A model generated the notes under the pieces. The model was not told the DNA's origin. It worked only from the letters and a program-made list of their open reading frames with translations, and did not search any database. Below, one piece after another: positions 53,854 through 64,000 of a stretch of 64,000 nt of DNA. The stretch lies in assembly GCF_019977315.1 (NCBI RefSeq), contig NZ_AP024652.1:3100001-3164000 (forward strand), given 5' to 3'. The stretch is from Arthrobacter sp. StoSoilB22 (lineage in GTDB: Bacteria; Actinomycetota; Actinomycetes; Actinomycetales; Micrococcaceae). Positions within the stretch are counted from its first letter, which is position 1, and each line of letters starts with the position of its first letter. The position numbers and the translations under genes were made by a program.

Positions 53854-54891
53854 CTACTTCTGAGCCCAAAGGTTGATGTCCGATTCCACAGCAAATTCGT
53901 CAATGGCCGTGAGCTCTTCGCTGGTGAACCCCAGGTTGTTGATCGCGCTGAGCGTGTCCTCAAGCTGGGCAACGCTGGAAGCACCAATCAGGGCTGAGGT
54001 CACCGGCGAACCCTTGGGCTGATCACGCAGGATCCAAGCGATGGCCATCTGGGCAAGGGTCTGCCCACGCCCTTCGGCTATGGCGTTCAAGCCCCGCACG
54101 CGGTCGAGTTTGTCTTCAGTGAGTGCAGATTCGGACAGGAACCGTTCTTTGGCGGCCCGCGAATCGGCCGGCACACCGTTGAGGTACCGGTTGGTGAGCA
54201 TGCCCTGCGCCAGCGGCGAGAAGGCGATGGAACCGGCGCCCACCTGGTCCAAGGCCTCGTACAGGTTGGGTGAGCCGTTCTCCGTCCACCGGTTCAGCAT
54301 GGAGTAGCTGGGCTGGTGGATGAGAAGAGGAGTGCCGAGTTCCTTGAGGATCCGGGCGGCTTCGATCGTCTGTTCCGGCGTGTAGGAAGAGATTCCCGCG
54401 TACAGTGCCTTGCCGGACCGGACTGCATAGTCCAAAGCGCCCATGGTTTCTTCCAGTGGAGTTTCAGGATCGGGGCGGTGGCTGTAGAAGATGTCCACGT
54501 AATCCAGGCCCATGCGCTCCAGCGACTGGTCCAGGCTGGAGATCAGGTATTTGCGGGATCCCCACTCGCCGTACGGGCCGGGCCACATGTAGTAACCGGC
54601 TTTGGTGGAGATGACCAGTTCGTCACGGTACGGCTTGAAGTCGTCCTTGAGGTGACGGCCGAAGTTTGTCTCTGCCGAGCCATCCGGCGGACCGTAGTTG
54701 TTGGCGAGGTCAAAGTGGTTGACACCGAGATCGAACGCACGGCGCAGGATGGCGCGTTGTTCGTCGAATCGTTTGTCATCGCCGAAGTTGTGCCAGAGGC
54801 CCAACGAGATGGCGGGGAGTTTGAGTCCGCTGCGTCCGACGCGGCGGTAGGGCATGGTTTCGTAGCGGTTTTCCGCGGCCGAATAAGTCAT
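53854..54891 (-). CDS. Aldo/keto reductase, L-glyceraldehyde-3-phosphate reductase-like
   Basis: A 345-residue (beta/alpha)8 NADPH reductase of the YghZ/AKR14 group: MPYRRVGRSGLKLPAISLGLWHNFGDDKRFDEQRAILRRAFDLGVNHFDLANNYGPPDGSAETNFG (catalytic Asp and Tyr), STKAGYYMWPGPYGEWGSRKYLISSLDQSLERMGLDYVDIFYSHRPDP (catalytic Lys and His), LIHQPSYSMLNRW and the C-terminal NADP loop SALIGASSVAQLEDTL. Homologues reduce methylglyoxal and glyceraldehyde phosphate. ATG 54891 has AGGA 9 bases upstream. Confidence 0.9.
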   Translation of the reverse strand: MTYSAAENRYETMPYRRVGRSGLKLPAISLGLWHNFGDDKRFDEQRAILRRAFDLGVNHFDLANNYGPPDGSAETNFGRHLKDDFKPYRDELVISTKAGYYMWPGPYGEWGSRKYLISSLDQSLERMGLDYVDIFYSHRPDPETPLEETMGALDYAVRSGKALYAGISSYTPEQTIEAARILKELGTPLLIHQPSYSMLNRWTENGSPNLYEALDQVGAGSIAFSPLAQGMLTNRYLNGVPADSRAAKERFLSESALTEDKLDRVRGLNAIAEGRGQTLAQMAIAWILRDQPKGSPVTSALIGASSVAQLEDTLSAINNLGFTSEELTAIDEFAVESDINLWAQK

Positions 54892-54970
54892 ACGTACCAT
54901 CCTGCCACTGCAGAAACAGTGGTGACGGCGCCGTCCGCCATGTGGGCGCCGTCACCTCAATTTCTGTGGC

Positions 54971-56743
54971 TTACTGGACGCGCACGACGGCGGCGCTACC
55001 GCCGGGAAGGGTCAGCGTCCCGTCGTTCAGCGCTGCTTCGTCGTCGGTAGCCAGCAACACGGAGCCATTCAATGGCGTGCCCAGTGCTTCGTCCCCGAAG
55101 TTGCAGACTACCCGGATGGGGCCGCGGGAGAACTGGAGCCAGTGCTCGTCGTCGTCAAACTCAACGTGTGTCTCGCCGAAGCCGCCGTCCACCAATTCCG
55201 GAGTGTTGCGGCGCAGCTGTGCCAAATCCTTGTACAGCTGCAGCAAGCGTGCGTGCTCACCTTCGCCGGCTTCGTCCCACTTGAGTTTGGAGCGCTGGAA
55301 CGTCTGAGGATCCTGCGGGTCAGGAACAACCGCCGGGTCCCATCCCATACGTTCGAATTCCTTGATTCGCCCTTCTGCTGTAGCTTTGCCGAGCTCAGGT
55401 TCCGGGTGGGAGGTGAAGAACTGCCATGGAGTGGAGGCAGCAAATTCCTCACCCATGAACAGCATGGGCGTGAAGGGGGATGTCATGGTCAGCACAGCAC
55501 CGATGGCCAGCTTTCCGTACGACAACGACGCAGTGAGGCGGTCCCCGGTGGCCCTGTTCCCGATTTGGTCGTGGTTCTGCAGGCAGACCACAAGCGCGGA
55601 AGGGTGGGCCATATCGCGGCGGATCGGGCGGCCGTGGTGCCTGCCCCGGAAGCTGGAGTAGCTGCCGTCGTGAAGGAATCCGTGCTCCAGGACCTTCGCC
55701 AGGACTGCGAGCGAGTCAAAGTCCGCGTAATAGCCGGTGGTTTCCCCGCTGAGGTTGACGTGGACGGCGTGATGGAAGTCGTCGCTCCACTGGCCTTCCA
55801 AGCCGTAGCCGTTGTCTTGCCGCGGGTAGATGAGCCGCGGGTTGTTCAAATCCGATTCCGCAATCAGCGTCCTGGGGATTCCGGTGGCTGCCTCCACCTC
55901 GTCTCCCAGCGCGCCGAATTCCTCAAGGATGTGCACGGCACGCTCATCACGCAACGCGTGCACGGCATCGAGGCGGAGTCCGTCCACGTGGTAATCCCGG
56001 AGCCACATCTCTGCGTTCTCCAGGATGTATCGACGAACATCGTCCGAGCCGGGGCCGTCAAGGTTCACGGAGTCACCCCAGGTGTTGCCCTCCCCCGATT
56101 TCAGGTAGGGGCCGAACTTGGGCAGGTAGTTGCCGCTTGGACCGAGGTGGTTGTAGACGACGTCCTGAATAACGCCCAAGCCCGCGGCATGCGCTGCATC
56201 CACAAAGCGTTGGTAGGCGGCCGGGCCACCATACGGCTGGTGCACGGCGTACCAAAGGACGCCGTCATAACCCCAGTTGTGAACACCATTGAATCCGTTG
56301 ACCGGCAGTAGCTCTACGAAGTCGACGCCAAGGTCCACCAAATACTTCAGTTTCTCGGCTGCGGCATCCAGCGTGCCTTCCGCGGTGAAGGTGCCGAGGT
56401 GTAGCTCATAGATGACCGAACCCTTGAGGCTCCGGCCTTTCCATTCGCTGTCCTTCCACTCATGGGCGGAAGGATCGAAGGTCGCTGACAGACCATGGAC
56501 CCCGTCCGGCTGCCTCCGCGAGCGCGGATCGGGAAACGGTCCCTCGCCGTCCACGATGTAGCCGTACCGCACGTCGTCGCCATCCTGGGCCACTGCGTCA
56601 GCAGGCGCCCGCCACCAACCGGCTGCGGCGCCGTCGTGATGCCTCTCCATGGAGTACTCGTGGCCTCCGGCGAGCAACTGAACCGAATCCGCATTCGGAG
56701 CCCAGACGTCGTAAAGATTCTTTCCAGCAGCGTGCTCCAGCAT
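54971..56743 (-). CDS. treZ: Malto-oligosyltrehalose trehalohydrolase
   Basis: A 590-residue GH13 enzyme that releases trehalose from malto-oligosyltrehalose. An N-terminal immunoglobulin-like domain ([21 protein letters not shown]) is followed by the barrel with [32 protein letters not shown], the nucleophile in [14 protein letters not shown], the acid in [13 protein letters not shown] and [15 protein letters not shown] is either codon of ATGATG at 56741-56746 after AGGGGAG. It ends the glgX-treY-treZ series, 91 bases after treY with a strong hairpin in between. Confidence 0.94.
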   Translation of the reverse strand: MLEHAAGKNLYDVWAPNADSVQLLAGGHEYSMERHHDGAAAGWWRAPADAVAQDGDDVRYGYIVDGEGPFPDPRSRRQPDGVHGLSATFDPSAHEWKDSEWKGRSLKGSVIYELHLGTFTAEGTLDAAAEKLKYLVDLGVDFVELLPVNGFNGVHNWGYDGVLWYAVHQPYGGPAAYQRFVDAAHAAGLGVIQDVVYNHLGPSGNYLPKFGPYLKSGEGNTWGDSVNLDGPGSDDVRRYILENAEMWLRDYHVDGLRLDAVHALRDERAVHILEEFGALGDEVEAATGIPRTLIAESDLNNPRLIYPRQDNGYGLEGQWSDDFHHAVHVNLSGETTGYYADFDSLAVLAKVLEHGFLHDGSYSSFRGRHHGRPIRRDMAHPSALVVCLQNHDQIGNRATGDRLTASLSYGKLAIGAVLTMTSPFTPMLFMGEEFAASTPWQFFTSHPEPELGKATAEGRIKEFERMGWDPAVVPDPQDPQTFQRSKLKWDEAGEGEHARLLQLYKDLAQLRRNTPELVDGGFGETHVEFDDDEHWLQFSRGPIRVVCNFGDEALGTPLNGSVLLATDDEAALNDGTLTLPGGSAAVVRVQ

Positions 56744-56790
56744 CATGCTCCCCTGTACGTGTTTCAAGCGTGCTTTGCAATGACGGTGTT

Positions 56791-56827
56791 GACGGTGCGA
56801 TCACCGCTATTCGGTGATCGCACCGTC
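56791..56827 (-). terminator. Hairpin between treY and treZ
   Basis: GACGGTGCGATCACCG and its complement form a perfect 16-bp stem with a 5-base loop, 6 bases after the treY stop. It may terminate most transcripts so treZ is made less, or treZ has its own promoter. Confidence 0.75.
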
Positions 56828-56833
56828 CGGAAA

Positions 56834-59146
56834 TCAGTCCGTAGGGACCAACAAAGCCACCGGGTAATGCTCCAGCAAGGTGGCCAGAGGGACGGCGCCT
56901 GCCCCGTAGCTGACCCCGGTGAGTTCGTCCCGGCAGGCCACCGTCAATTCAATGGCCGTGTCCCGCCAGCCGCCTTCACTGGCCAGCCGCTTGGGCAGGC
57001 GGGTGGCAACGGTGAGAGCTCCACGATGTTCGGCTCCCCGGTCGAAGGCCACCACGTGTCCCGCAGCGGCGCCTTGGGCAGCCACCGGGAGGTAGCCGGC
57101 GAACAGTTCCGGCCTGTCGCGCCGTAGCCTCAGGGCACGCGAGGTCACCAGCAGTTTGGCGGCTTCATCGGTGAATGCGGGCTTGGCGCCGCCGTCCAAC
57201 TCTTCCAGGGCTGCGATCCGAGCCTTGAAGTCCACGGGACGCCGGTTGTCGGGGTCGGTCAGCGAACCGTCCCTGAATTCAGTGCCTTGGTAGACGTCCG
57301 GAACGCCGGGCATGGTCAGCTGGATCAACTTGGCGGACAACGAGTTGGATGTTCCATACGGTTCGAGCTCGTTGACGAAGTTCGTCAGGGCGGCTGCAAC
57401 CTCCGGAACATCGAAGACGGCGTCGACGGCGGCCGCCAACTGGCGTTCGAAATCCTGGTTGGGATCGGTCCAGTTGGTGGAATTGCCGGCTTCCCGTGCC
57501 GCTTTCAAGGCGTAGGACTGCAACCGTTGGCGATCTGCCGGCCACGCGCCTGCGATGGATTGCCAGACCAAGGCCGAGAGGGGCCCATCGGGGATGGGCG
57601 CGAGCTCATGGACGATTCCGAGGAAGAGCTCCCATTCCGGTACGGCCTCGGAGATCACCGAGATCCTGGCCCTCGCATCCTCGCTCCGTTTGGTGTCGTG
57701 GGTGCTCAGCGTTGTCATGGACAGCGGCAAGAGCTGCTGCCTCCGGGCCATGCGTTCGTGGAAGACATTGCCGGGAATGGAGAACTCCGTGGGATCCGCA
57801 CCCACTTCCGTCAGTGACCCTAGACGGGTGTACCGGAAAAATGCGGTGTCCTCCACACCCTTGGCCATCACCATGCCGGACGTCTGTTGGAAACGCCGGG
57901 CCAGCAGGCTGGACTCATCCAGCAAGAGCGGCTGAAGCCCGCTAAGGACAGCTGCCAGGTCAGGGCGCTGCTTGGCGGCGTTCTCCACGGACTCGATCAG
58001 CGTTTTCCCACCATAGGGCAGATACGTCCTGTAGATGGGGAAACAGCAGATGACTTCAGCCAAGGCATCGGCTACCTTCGCGAACGGCAGCTCCAAGGAT
58101 TCAGGCACAAGGCGGGCCAGCCTTAGGACTTCCGATCTCAGGATGCCGTCGGCGATCCGGCGCTTGGTCGCATGGATCATGGAGTGGTAGTCCGCGGGAG
58201 CATCTGCATTCCGGAGTCGGGCATCGAGGGAGTTCAGGTATTCCTCTGCCGCCGGATCCACGAAAAGGCGGTCGACGTCGGCCAAGGCGTCGTATCCCGT
58301 GGTCCCTTCGCACTCGAAGGTATCCGGCAATTGCTCCCCCGGTTCCAGGATCTTCTCCACCAGAAGGTAGGAGCCACCAGTAGCTTCGCGCAACCTTGCG
58401 AGGTAGCCCTCGGGGTCGGCCAGACCATCGGGGTGGTCGATCCTCAGCCCGTCCACCAGTCCTTCACGGAACCAGCGGACGATCTCTGCGTGGGACTCGT
58501 CAAAGACCCATGGAACTTCGACTCGTAAGCCGGCCAAGGTGTTCACTGCGAAGAAGCGGCGGTAGTTCAGATCGGCGTCGGCGCGGCGCCAGCCAACCAA
58601 CTCGTAGTGCTGCCGTTCGTGGACCTCACGCGGGTTGTCCCCGGCCGTGTACGTCCCCTCTGCCAAGGGGAAACTGTGATCGTAGTAACGCAGTTCGTCG
58701 TCCACGATTTTCAGTTCATCAAGGTCGTCATCACTTCCCAGGACCGGGATGCGGATCTTCCCCCCGCCAAAGTCCCAGTCGACGTCGAAAGCCTCGGCGT
58801 ACTTTGAACCCTGGCCTTCCTTGAGCAGCTGCCACCACCAGGCGTTTTGCTTCGGCGAAGCGACACCCATGTGATTGGGGACGATGTCGGCAAGAACGCC
58901 CAGGCCCTTGTCTTTGGCAGCCCGGGACAATGCGGCTAGTCCTTCGGAGCCTCCGCGGGCGGGGTCGACGGTGGAAGGATCGGTCACGTCATAGCCGTGA
59001 TCGGAACCCTTTTCCGCTGTCAGGATGGGTGAAACATAGACCCAATCAATTCCCAGGGATTGCAGGTATCCGGTGAGCTCCGCCGCATCCTGCAGGGTGA
59101 AGCTCGGCCGGATCTGGAGTCGATACGTGGAGACAGGCGTCCTCAT
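56834..59146 (-). CDS. treY: Malto-oligosyltrehalose synthase
   Basis: A 770-residue GH13 enzyme that isomerises the reducing end of malto-oligosaccharides to an alpha,alpha-1,1 linkage. Key blocks: [80 protein letters not shown] (nucleophile Asp), [13 protein letters not shown] and [16 protein letters not shown]. Its ATG overlaps the glgX stop by 4 bases (ATGA), so the two are translationally coupled. Confidence 0.95.
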   Translation of the reverse strand: MRTPVSTYRLQIRPSFTLQDAAELTGYLQSLGIDWVYVSPILTAEKGSDHGYDVTDPSTVDPARGGSEGLAALSRAAKDKGLGVLADIVPNHMGVASPKQNAWWWQLLKEGQGSKYAEAFDVDWDFGGGKIRIPVLGSDDDLDELKIVDDELRYYDHSFPLAEGTYTAGDNPREVHERQHYELVGWRRADADLNYRRFFAVNTLAGLRVEVPWVFDESHAEIVRWFREGLVDGLRIDHPDGLADPEGYLARLREATGGSYLLVEKILEPGEQLPDTFECEGTTGYDALADVDRLFVDPAAEEYLNSLDARLRNADAPADYHSMIHATKRRIADGILRSEVLRLARLVPESLELPFAKVADALAEVICCFPIYRTYLPYGGKTLIESVENAAKQRPDLAAVLSGLQPLLLDESSLLARRFQQTSGMVMAKGVEDTAFFRYTRLGSLTEVGADPTEFSIPGNVFHERMARRQQLLPLSMTTLSTHDTKRSEDARARISVISEAVPEWELFLGIVHELAPIPDGPLSALVWQSIAGAWPADRQRLQSYALKAAREAGNSTNWTDPNQDFERQLAAAVDAVFDVPEVAAALTNFVNELEPYGTSNSLSAKLIQLTMPGVPDVYQGTEFRDGSLTDPDNRRPVDFKARIAALEELDGGAKPAFTDEAAKLLVTSRALRLRRDRPELFAGYLPVAAQGAAAGHVVAFDRGAEHRGALTVATRLPKRLASEGGWRDTAIELTVACRDELTGVSYGAGAVPLATLLEHYPVALLVPTD

Positions 59147-61425
59147 GATCCAGGCTCCTTCGTTTCATCTGCCTTTTCGTCGCCCTCCGGGGCCGAGCCT
59201 TTGTAATCGAAAGGCAAGGACGTCACTGCCGGGGCGGTGATGGATGCCGTCTCCGGAGTGCTCGTTTGCGTCAAAGCTGCGAGGGAAGCTGCCACCGAGT
59301 GATCGGGTTCAATTTCCGGGGTGCTGTGGGCCCGGAGTACCACCAGCGACTTGCCGCCTACCATCAGGATCTGGTCCGGCTTGACCACGCCCGCTTCGGC
59401 GCCCTCCCCGGCGGTGTCGATCATGACGTCCCAGGCCGGCGCGTACTCGTCGGAAGGAATCCGGAAGCCTACCTCGTCCTGGTCCGCGTTGAAGTACAAG
59501 AGGAAGTTGACGTCCGTGATGCGTCGGCCCTGGGTGTCCAGGCCGTGGATGCCATCGCCGTTGAGGAACACACCAACGGAGCGCCCCAAAGCTTCGTCCC
59601 AGTCGGACGGAGACATGGTGCTGGCGTCGGCGTCGAGCCATACGATGTCCGGGAGCCGTTCGCCTTCACCACGAAGCACGGGACGGCCATCGAAGAAGCG
59701 GCTGCGGCGCAGGCTGGGGTGTTTGGCACGGAGCGCGCTGACCGCGGCAGTGAACTCGATCAGCGGCTGGTCCACGTTCTCCCAGTTGATCCAGGTGAGT
59801 TCGGAATCCTGGCAGTAACCGTTGTTGTTGCCGTTTTGCGTCCTGCCCAGTTCGTCGCCGTGCAGCAGCATGGGGACGCCCTGGGACAGGAACAGCGAGG
59901 CAATGAAGTTACGCTGCTGGCGGGCCCTGAGGCCAAGGACGGTGGGATCGTCCGTGGGTCCTTCTGCGCCGCAGTTCCAGGAACGGTTGTGGGACTCGCC
60001 GTCGTTGTTGTCTTCGCCGTTGGCCTCATTGTGTTTCTCGTTGTAGGACACAAGGTCGGCCAGCGTGAAGCCATCGTGCGCGGTGACGAAGTTAATGGAC
60101 GCCACGGGTCGACGGCCAGAGTGCTCGTAGAGGTCCGCCGATCCGGTCAGACGTGACGCGAACTCGCCAAGGGTGGAAGGTTCGCCGCGCCAGAAGTCAC
60201 GGACCGTGTCGCGGTATTGGCCGTTCCATTCTGTCCACTGAGGCGGGAAGTTGCCCACTTGGTACCCACCGGGCCCAACGTCCCACGGCTCAGCGATGAG
60301 CTTCACCTGGGAGACTACCGGGTCCTGTTGGATGAGTTCGAAGAAGGTGGAGAGTTTGTCCACGTCGTAGAACTCACGTGCCAGCGTTGAGGCGAGGTCG
60401 AATCGGAATCCGTCCACGTGCATCTCGGTCACCCAGTAGCGCAGGGAGTCCATGAGCAGTTGGAGGGAGTGGGGGCTGCGGACGTTAAGCGAGTTGCCCG
60501 TGCCGGTGTAATCCATGTAGTACTTCTGGTCGTCTTCCACCAGGCGGTAGTACGCGGAGTTGTCGATGCCCTTGAAGGACAGTGTGGGTCCGAGGTGGTT
60601 TCCTTCGGCTGTGTGGTTGTACACGACGTCGAGGATGACCTCGATGCCAGCCGTATGCAGCGCCCGCACCATGGCTTTGAAGTCCTGGACCTGCTGTCCA
60701 GTATCGCCCTTGGAGCTGTAGCTGTTGTGGGGTGCGAAGAACCCGATGGTGTTATAGCCCCAGTAGTTGTTCAGGCCCTTGTCCTGCAGGATGCCATCGT
60801 TGACGAACTGGTGCACCGGCATGAGTTCGATCGCCGTGATGCCCAGCTTCTGCAGGTGGGAAATAACCGCCGGATGCGCGACGCCGGCGTAGGTGCCGCG
60901 CTGCTCTTCGGGCACCTCGGGGTGCATCTGGGTAAGGCCCTTGACGTGTGCCTCATAGATCACGGACTTGTGATACGGAATGCGCAGGAGTTTGTCGCCG
61001 TCCCAGTCAAAGAAGGGGTTGATGACAACGCCCAGCATCATGTGCGGCGCAGAGTCCTCATCATTTCGCGAATCGGGGTCACCCATGTTGTATGAGAACA
61101 GGGACGGGTCCCAGTCAATCTGCCGGTGGATGGCCTTCGCGTAAGGATCCAGCAGCAGCTTATTGGGGTTGAAGCGTTGGCCGGCGTCAGGGTCGTAGGG
61201 ACCGTGCACCCTGTAGCCGTACTTTTGTCCCGGTTGGACCTGCGGCAGATAACAGTGCCAAACGTAACCATCTACTTCGGTAACTTCTACGCGGACTTCC
61301 CCGCCGTCGTCGTCGAAGAGACACAATTCCACTTTTTCGGCCTTCTCGCTAAACAGCGCGAAGTTGGTGCCGGTGCCGTCAAACGTGGCACCTAGCGGAT
61401 AAGCCGATCCAGGCCAGACTTCCAT
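59143..61425 (-). CDS. glgX: Glycogen debranching enzyme
   Basis: A 760-residue GH13 isoamylase-type enzyme (also called TreX). N-terminal CBM48-like domain ([28 protein letters not shown]), then barrel motifs [39 protein letters not shown] (nucleophile Asp), [20 protein letters not shown] (Glu) and [28 protein letters not shown]. The last 60 residues are Thr/Ser/Glu-rich and probably disordered. ATG 61425 follows AGAGGAGAA. It feeds linear maltodextrins to TreY and TreZ. Confidence 0.94.
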   Translation of the reverse strand: MEVWPGSAYPLGATFDGTGTNFALFSEKAEKVELCLFDDDGGEVRVEVTEVDGYVWHCYLPQVQPGQKYGYRVHGPYDPDAGQRFNPNKLLLDPYAKAIHRQIDWDPSLFSYNMGDPDSRNDEDSAPHMMLGVVINPFFDWDGDKLLRIPYHKSVIYEAHVKGLTQMHPEVPEEQRGTYAGVAHPAVISHLQKLGITAIELMPVHQFVNDGILQDKGLNNYWGYNTIGFFAPHNSYSSKGDTGQQVQDFKAMVRALHTAGIEVILDVVYNHTAEGNHLGPTLSFKGIDNSAYYRLVEDDQKYYMDYTGTGNSLNVRSPHSLQLLMDSLRYWVTEMHVDGFRFDLASTLAREFYDVDKLSTFFELIQQDPVVSQVKLIAEPWDVGPGGYQVGNFPPQWTEWNGQYRDTVRDFWRGEPSTLGEFASRLTGSADLYEHSGRRPVASINFVTAHDGFTLADLVSYNEKHNEANGEDNNDGESHNRSWNCGAEGPTDDPTVLGLRARQQRNFIASLFLSQGVPMLLHGDELGRTQNGNNNGYCQDSELTWINWENVDQPLIEFTAAVSALRAKHPSLRRSRFFDGRPVLRGEGERLPDIVWLDADASTMSPSDWDEALGRSVGVFLNGDGIHGLDTQGRRITDVNFLLYFNADQDEVGFRIPSDEYAPAWDVMIDTAGEGAEAGVVKPDQILMVGGKSLVVLRAHSTPEIEPDHSVAASLAALTQTSTPETASITAPAVTSLPFDYKGSAPEGDEKADETKEPGS

Positions 61426-61494
61426 GCGTTCTCCTCTTGATGATGCGAACAACTGTTGCAAGCCTACTCAAGCCCCCAGACACCGACAGCAACC

Positions 61495-63072
61495 TTAGGG
61501 TATTGTTCGGTCGTATTCCGCGTTGAGCGAACCAATGACGCGCGGAACCGCATTCATGACGGCCGAGGCTGTAATGGGACCTTCGTCAAAATGAGCGGAT
61601 GCAAGGGCTCCGGCTCGCCCGTGGACGCTGGCAGCAACGGCTGCCAGAGCAGCCCAGCGGTCGGCGGGATCCAAGCCCAACGCGGCATATGCGCCGTCGT
61701 CGTGCCGTACCATCTCCGCAGACTGTGCCAGCAAGGCTCCCAGCACGCCCGCCAAGACATCGCCGCTGCCCGCGGTTGCCATCCACGCGGTGCCTTCGGA
61801 TTGACTGAAAACAACGCCCGACGGCGACGCCACCAGTGTGGTGGCACCCTTCAGGAGCACTGTGGCGCCGGTTTGTTGGGCGGCCTGCCGCACATAGTGC
61901 AGGGTACGGGATTCGACGTCGTCGCGGGTTACCTCTATTTCGCCAGTCGAAGGAAGCGAGTTCAACAACGCAGCCAGCTCTCCGGCGTGAGGTGTCAGGA
62001 TCCAGTGGGCCGGGCAGCGTTCCGGCAGGAGGCTCAAAGCTCCGGCATCTACAACCACGGGCAAATCGTTGGAGAGGGCCGACGCACCGGCGTCCCTTGC
62101 CCGTTGCAGCTGCTCCTCGCCGTCCACCCCGGATCCCAGCAGCCACGCTTGGACGCGGCCGGGGTTGTCGGCCTCCCAAAGGGCTTCCGGGGTTCGCGCG
62201 AGCACCAGCTGCGCCGCGTCCCGGGGCCCGTTGTAGCGCACCATTCCCGCCCCCGAGAGGGCGGCAGCGTGGACACTCAGGACAGCAGCTCCGGCAAAGC
62301 GCGCGGAACCGGCGACTACGCCCAACACGCCCCGCGAATATTTGTGGGCGCGCCGGCCAGGATGGGGCAGCAAGGATCCAAGGTCCGAGGCAGTGAGGCG
62401 TCGAAGCTCAGGGCGGTAGCATTCCAAAGAATTCTCAATGCCGATGGGGATCAGCTCCACGCGCCCGGCACACCCTTCACCCGGGTCAGTCATCAGCCCG
62501 GCCTTGATGCCGCCAAACGTCACGGTCACGTCCGCACCAAGCACCGGCCAATGCACTTCGCCGGTGTTGGCGTCCAGTCCACTGGGAAGGTCGCAGGCCA
62601 CTACCAACCGTGGACGCAACTCTTGAAGCGAAGCCACCAGTTCGGCAGAGGCGTCCCGCAGCCCACCGCGCGCACCGGTCCCGAGCAGGGCATCAATAAT
62701 GACGTCATGGCCCGCGCACAGGACGGCCAGCTCTTCCGCGTTAGCGGCTTCCAACGTCACAACAGTTCCGCCGGCGGCGACTAAAGCAGCCAGCGCCTCC
62801 GGGTGTACTTCAGCGGCGGCGAGTACCGCCGTCGCTCGGACACCGCGGCGGGCAAGGAAAGCTGCAGCGAACATGCCGTCGCCACCGTTATTACCCTTCC
62901 CAACCAGCACTGCAACACTCGCCCCTGCAAGCTTCCGCTTGCTTTTGACCTCGCGAGCCACAACGTGGGCCAACCCGTAGGCGGCCCGTCGCATAAGAAC
63001 AGCGCCCTCACCGGAGTCCAGGAGCGGTTTTTCCGCATCCCTGATCTGTTGTCCGGTGAAGGCGCTGATCAT
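61495..63072 (-). CDS. nnr: Bifunctional NAD(P)H-hydrate epimerase/dehydratase
   Basis: A 525-residue two-domain repair enzyme. The N-terminal YjeF-N epimerase has VLVGKGNNGGDGMFAAAFLARRGV, DALLGTGARGGLRDA and ACDLPSGLDANTGEV; the C-terminal YjeF-C dehydratase (ribokinase-like fold) has LTPHAGELAALL, VLLKGATTLVASPSG and the AxGSGDVLAGVLGALLAQ motif. It restores hydrated NADH and NADPH. It starts 16 bases after acpS, forming the glmS-acpS-nnr unit. Confidence 0.95.
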   Translation of the reverse strand: MISAFTGQQIRDAEKPLLDSGEGAVLMRRAAYGLAHVVAREVKSKRKLAGASVAVLVGKGNNGGDGMFAAAFLARRGVRATAVLAAAEVHPEALAALVAAGGTVVTLEAANAEELAVLCAGHDVIIDALLGTGARGGLRDASAELVASLQELRPRLVVACDLPSGLDANTGEVHWPVLGADVTVTFGGIKAGLMTDPGEGCAGRVELIPIGIENSLECYRPELRRLTASDLGSLLPHPGRRAHKYSRGVLGVVAGSARFAGAAVLSVHAAALSGAGMVRYNGPRDAAQLVLARTPEALWEADNPGRVQAWLLGSGVDGEEQLQRARDAGASALSNDLPVVVDAGALSLLPERCPAHWILTPHAGELAALLNSLPSTGEIEVTRDDVESRTLHYVRQAAQQTGATVLLKGATTLVASPSGVVFSQSEGTAWMATAGSGDVLAGVLGALLAQSAEMVRHDDGAYAALGLDPADRWAALAAVAASVHGRAGALASAHFDEGPITASAVMNAVPRVIGSLNAEYDRTIP

Positions 63073-63088
63073 TGCTTGTGAAGTCCCT

Positions 63089-63436
63089 TTAGCCTTCGGC
63101 GAGGACAGTAGCCGTAGCTATGCCGCCGTCGTGGCTCATGGACAAGTGCCAGCGCTTGACGCCCTTGGCCTCGGCAACGGCAAGCACCGTTCCCTTGACC
63201 TGGACGGTGGGTCCATTCTCATCGAGGCCGATCCAGCAATCCTGCCAGTTCATGCCTGCCGGAGCGCCCAGCACTTTGGCAACAGCTTCCTTGGCCGCGA
63301 AGCGCGCCGCCAGGGACCGGGTGTTGAGTTCCCGCTCGGCAGGAACAAACAGACGGTCCCGGAGCCCCGGTGTCCGTTCCAACTGCCGACCAAACCGCTC
63401 GATGTCTACGACGTCCACGCCGATGCCAACAATCAT
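63089..63436 (-). CDS. acpS: Holo-[acyl-carrier-protein] synthase
   Basis: A 115-residue phosphopantetheinyl transferase: [20 protein letters not shown] (metal-binding Asp8), [17 protein letters not shown] (the F-x-x-KEA motif), and [17 protein letters not shown]. It activates the fatty-acid synthase carrier protein. ATG lies 4 bases after the glmS stop. Confidence 0.95.
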
Positions 63437-63440
63437 GGCA

Positions 63441-64000
63441 CTACTCTACGGTGACGCTCTTGGCGAGGTTACGCGGCTGATCGACGTCGTAACCCTTGGC
63501 ACCGGCCAGTTCAGCAGCAAAGATCTGCAGCGGAACCGTGGTGAGCAGCGGCATCAGCAGGGTGGGGGTTTCGGGTACGTAGAAGACGTGCTCTGCGTAA
63601 TCCTTGACCGATTCGTCGCCCTCTTCAGCGATGACCAGGGTCCGGGCACCACGTGCACGGACTTCCTGGATGTTGCTGACAACCTTCGAGTGCAGCGAGT
63701 CGCGGCCACGCGGGGACGGAACCACCACGAAGACCGGCTGGCCGTCGTCGATCAAAGCGATAGGACCGTGCTTGAGCTCGCCGGCGGCAAAGCCTTCAGC
63801 GTGGATGTATGCGATTTCCTTGAGCTTCAGCGCGCCTTCAAGGGCTACCGGATAGCCAACGTGGCGGCCCAGGAACAAGACGGATTTCTCGTCCTTCATG
63901 CTGCGGGCAAGCTCACGCAGCGGCCCTGCGTTGTCCAGGATTTTCTGGATCTTGGCGGGGATCTTGTTCAGGTCCGCCAGGACATCCTTGATTTGGCCGG
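63441..64000 (-). CDS. glmS: Glucosamine-6-phosphate synthase, C-terminal part
   Basis: The last 185 codons of GlmS, running off the right edge. [45 protein letters not shown] is the second SIS domain, and the end is [19 protein letters not shown], with the conserved NLAKSVTVE tail. The N-terminal glutaminase domain is outside the window. It makes glucosamine-6-phosphate for peptidoglycan and for the GlcNAc used by MshA. Confidence 0.95.

Noticed and set aside
55142..56311. A 389-residue open frame antisense to treZ
   Set aside because: Shadow of the catalytic barrel coding region.

Overview
The window is chromosomal DNA from a high-GC Gram-positive bacterium, most likely a member of the Micrococcaceae close to Arthrobacter or Paenarthrobacter. 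The pointers are strongly C/G-ending codons, many GTG starts, mycothiol synthesis (mshA, an actinobacterial-type inositol-1-phosphate synthase), trehalose synthesis from glycogen (glgX-treY-treZ), GuaB3, AcpS next to Nnr, and CIRCE-controlled chaperonin genes. Two blocks match my recollection of Mycobacterium gene order. The galU/rimJ/membrane-protein block with divergent 5-FCL and FmdB-type genes (5.5-9.3 kb) resembles Rv0996-Rv0991c. The minus-strand series glmS-acpS-nnr ... alr-tsaE-tsaB-rimI-tsaD ... groES-groEL ... guaB ... guaB3 ... guaA resembles Rv3436c-Rv3396c. No mobile element, CRISPR array or rRNA was found. The single RNA gene is tRNA-Ala(CGC). No gene-free stretch exceeds 300 bases.

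Layout. 0-3.2 kb (minus): end of a universal stress protein, an ABC1/UbiB-type kinase translated just after a PadR repressor with three tandem 10-bp operator-like repeats, and an Arr rifamycin ADP-ribosyltransferase. 3.4-5.3 kb (plus): a TasA/CalY-type secreted protein, its SipW-type signal peptidase and a histidine-phosphotransfer-like protein that has lost the phosphoacceptor histidine. 5.3-10.1 kb: tRNA-Ala, a GlpR-like membrane protein, RimJ, GalU; divergently 5-FCL, a CIRCE-controlled zinc-ribbon chaperone-like protein and a SAF-domain protein. 10.2-21.1 kb (minus): a giant helicase-like protein with degenerate ATPase motifs, guaA, DUF3817, SURF1, a PTS EIIA, glpD, guaB3.

21.3-31.4 kb: a WXG100 protein with a glycine-rich hydrophobic C-terminus plus two unknown genes (plus), then an ABC exporter, guaB and two tandem acyltransferase-SGNH proteins (minus). 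31.6-40.7 kb: flavoprotein monooxygenase, LuxR-type regulator, groEL/groES with two CIRCE boxes, a small membrane protein, a THUMP-like methyltransferase (plus), a shikimate-dehydrogenase-like protein, zinc-free L36 and a COG0523 protein behind a Zur-like palindrome.

40.8-64 kb: a YbdK-type glutamate-cysteine ligase; the t6A/alanine racemase operon; a sugar kinase divergent from a GH4 glucosidase; a GNAT; mshA; fhs; ino1; an aldo/keto reductase; glgX-treY-treZ; nnr, acpS and the end of glmS. Functional themes are purine/GMP synthesis, mycothiol and trehalose metabolism, protein and tRNA quality control, zinc homeostasis and cell-surface/secreted proteins. The best candidates for something undescribed are the tasA-sipW-HPt-like cassette, the WXG100 cassette and the pseudo-helicase/nuclease.
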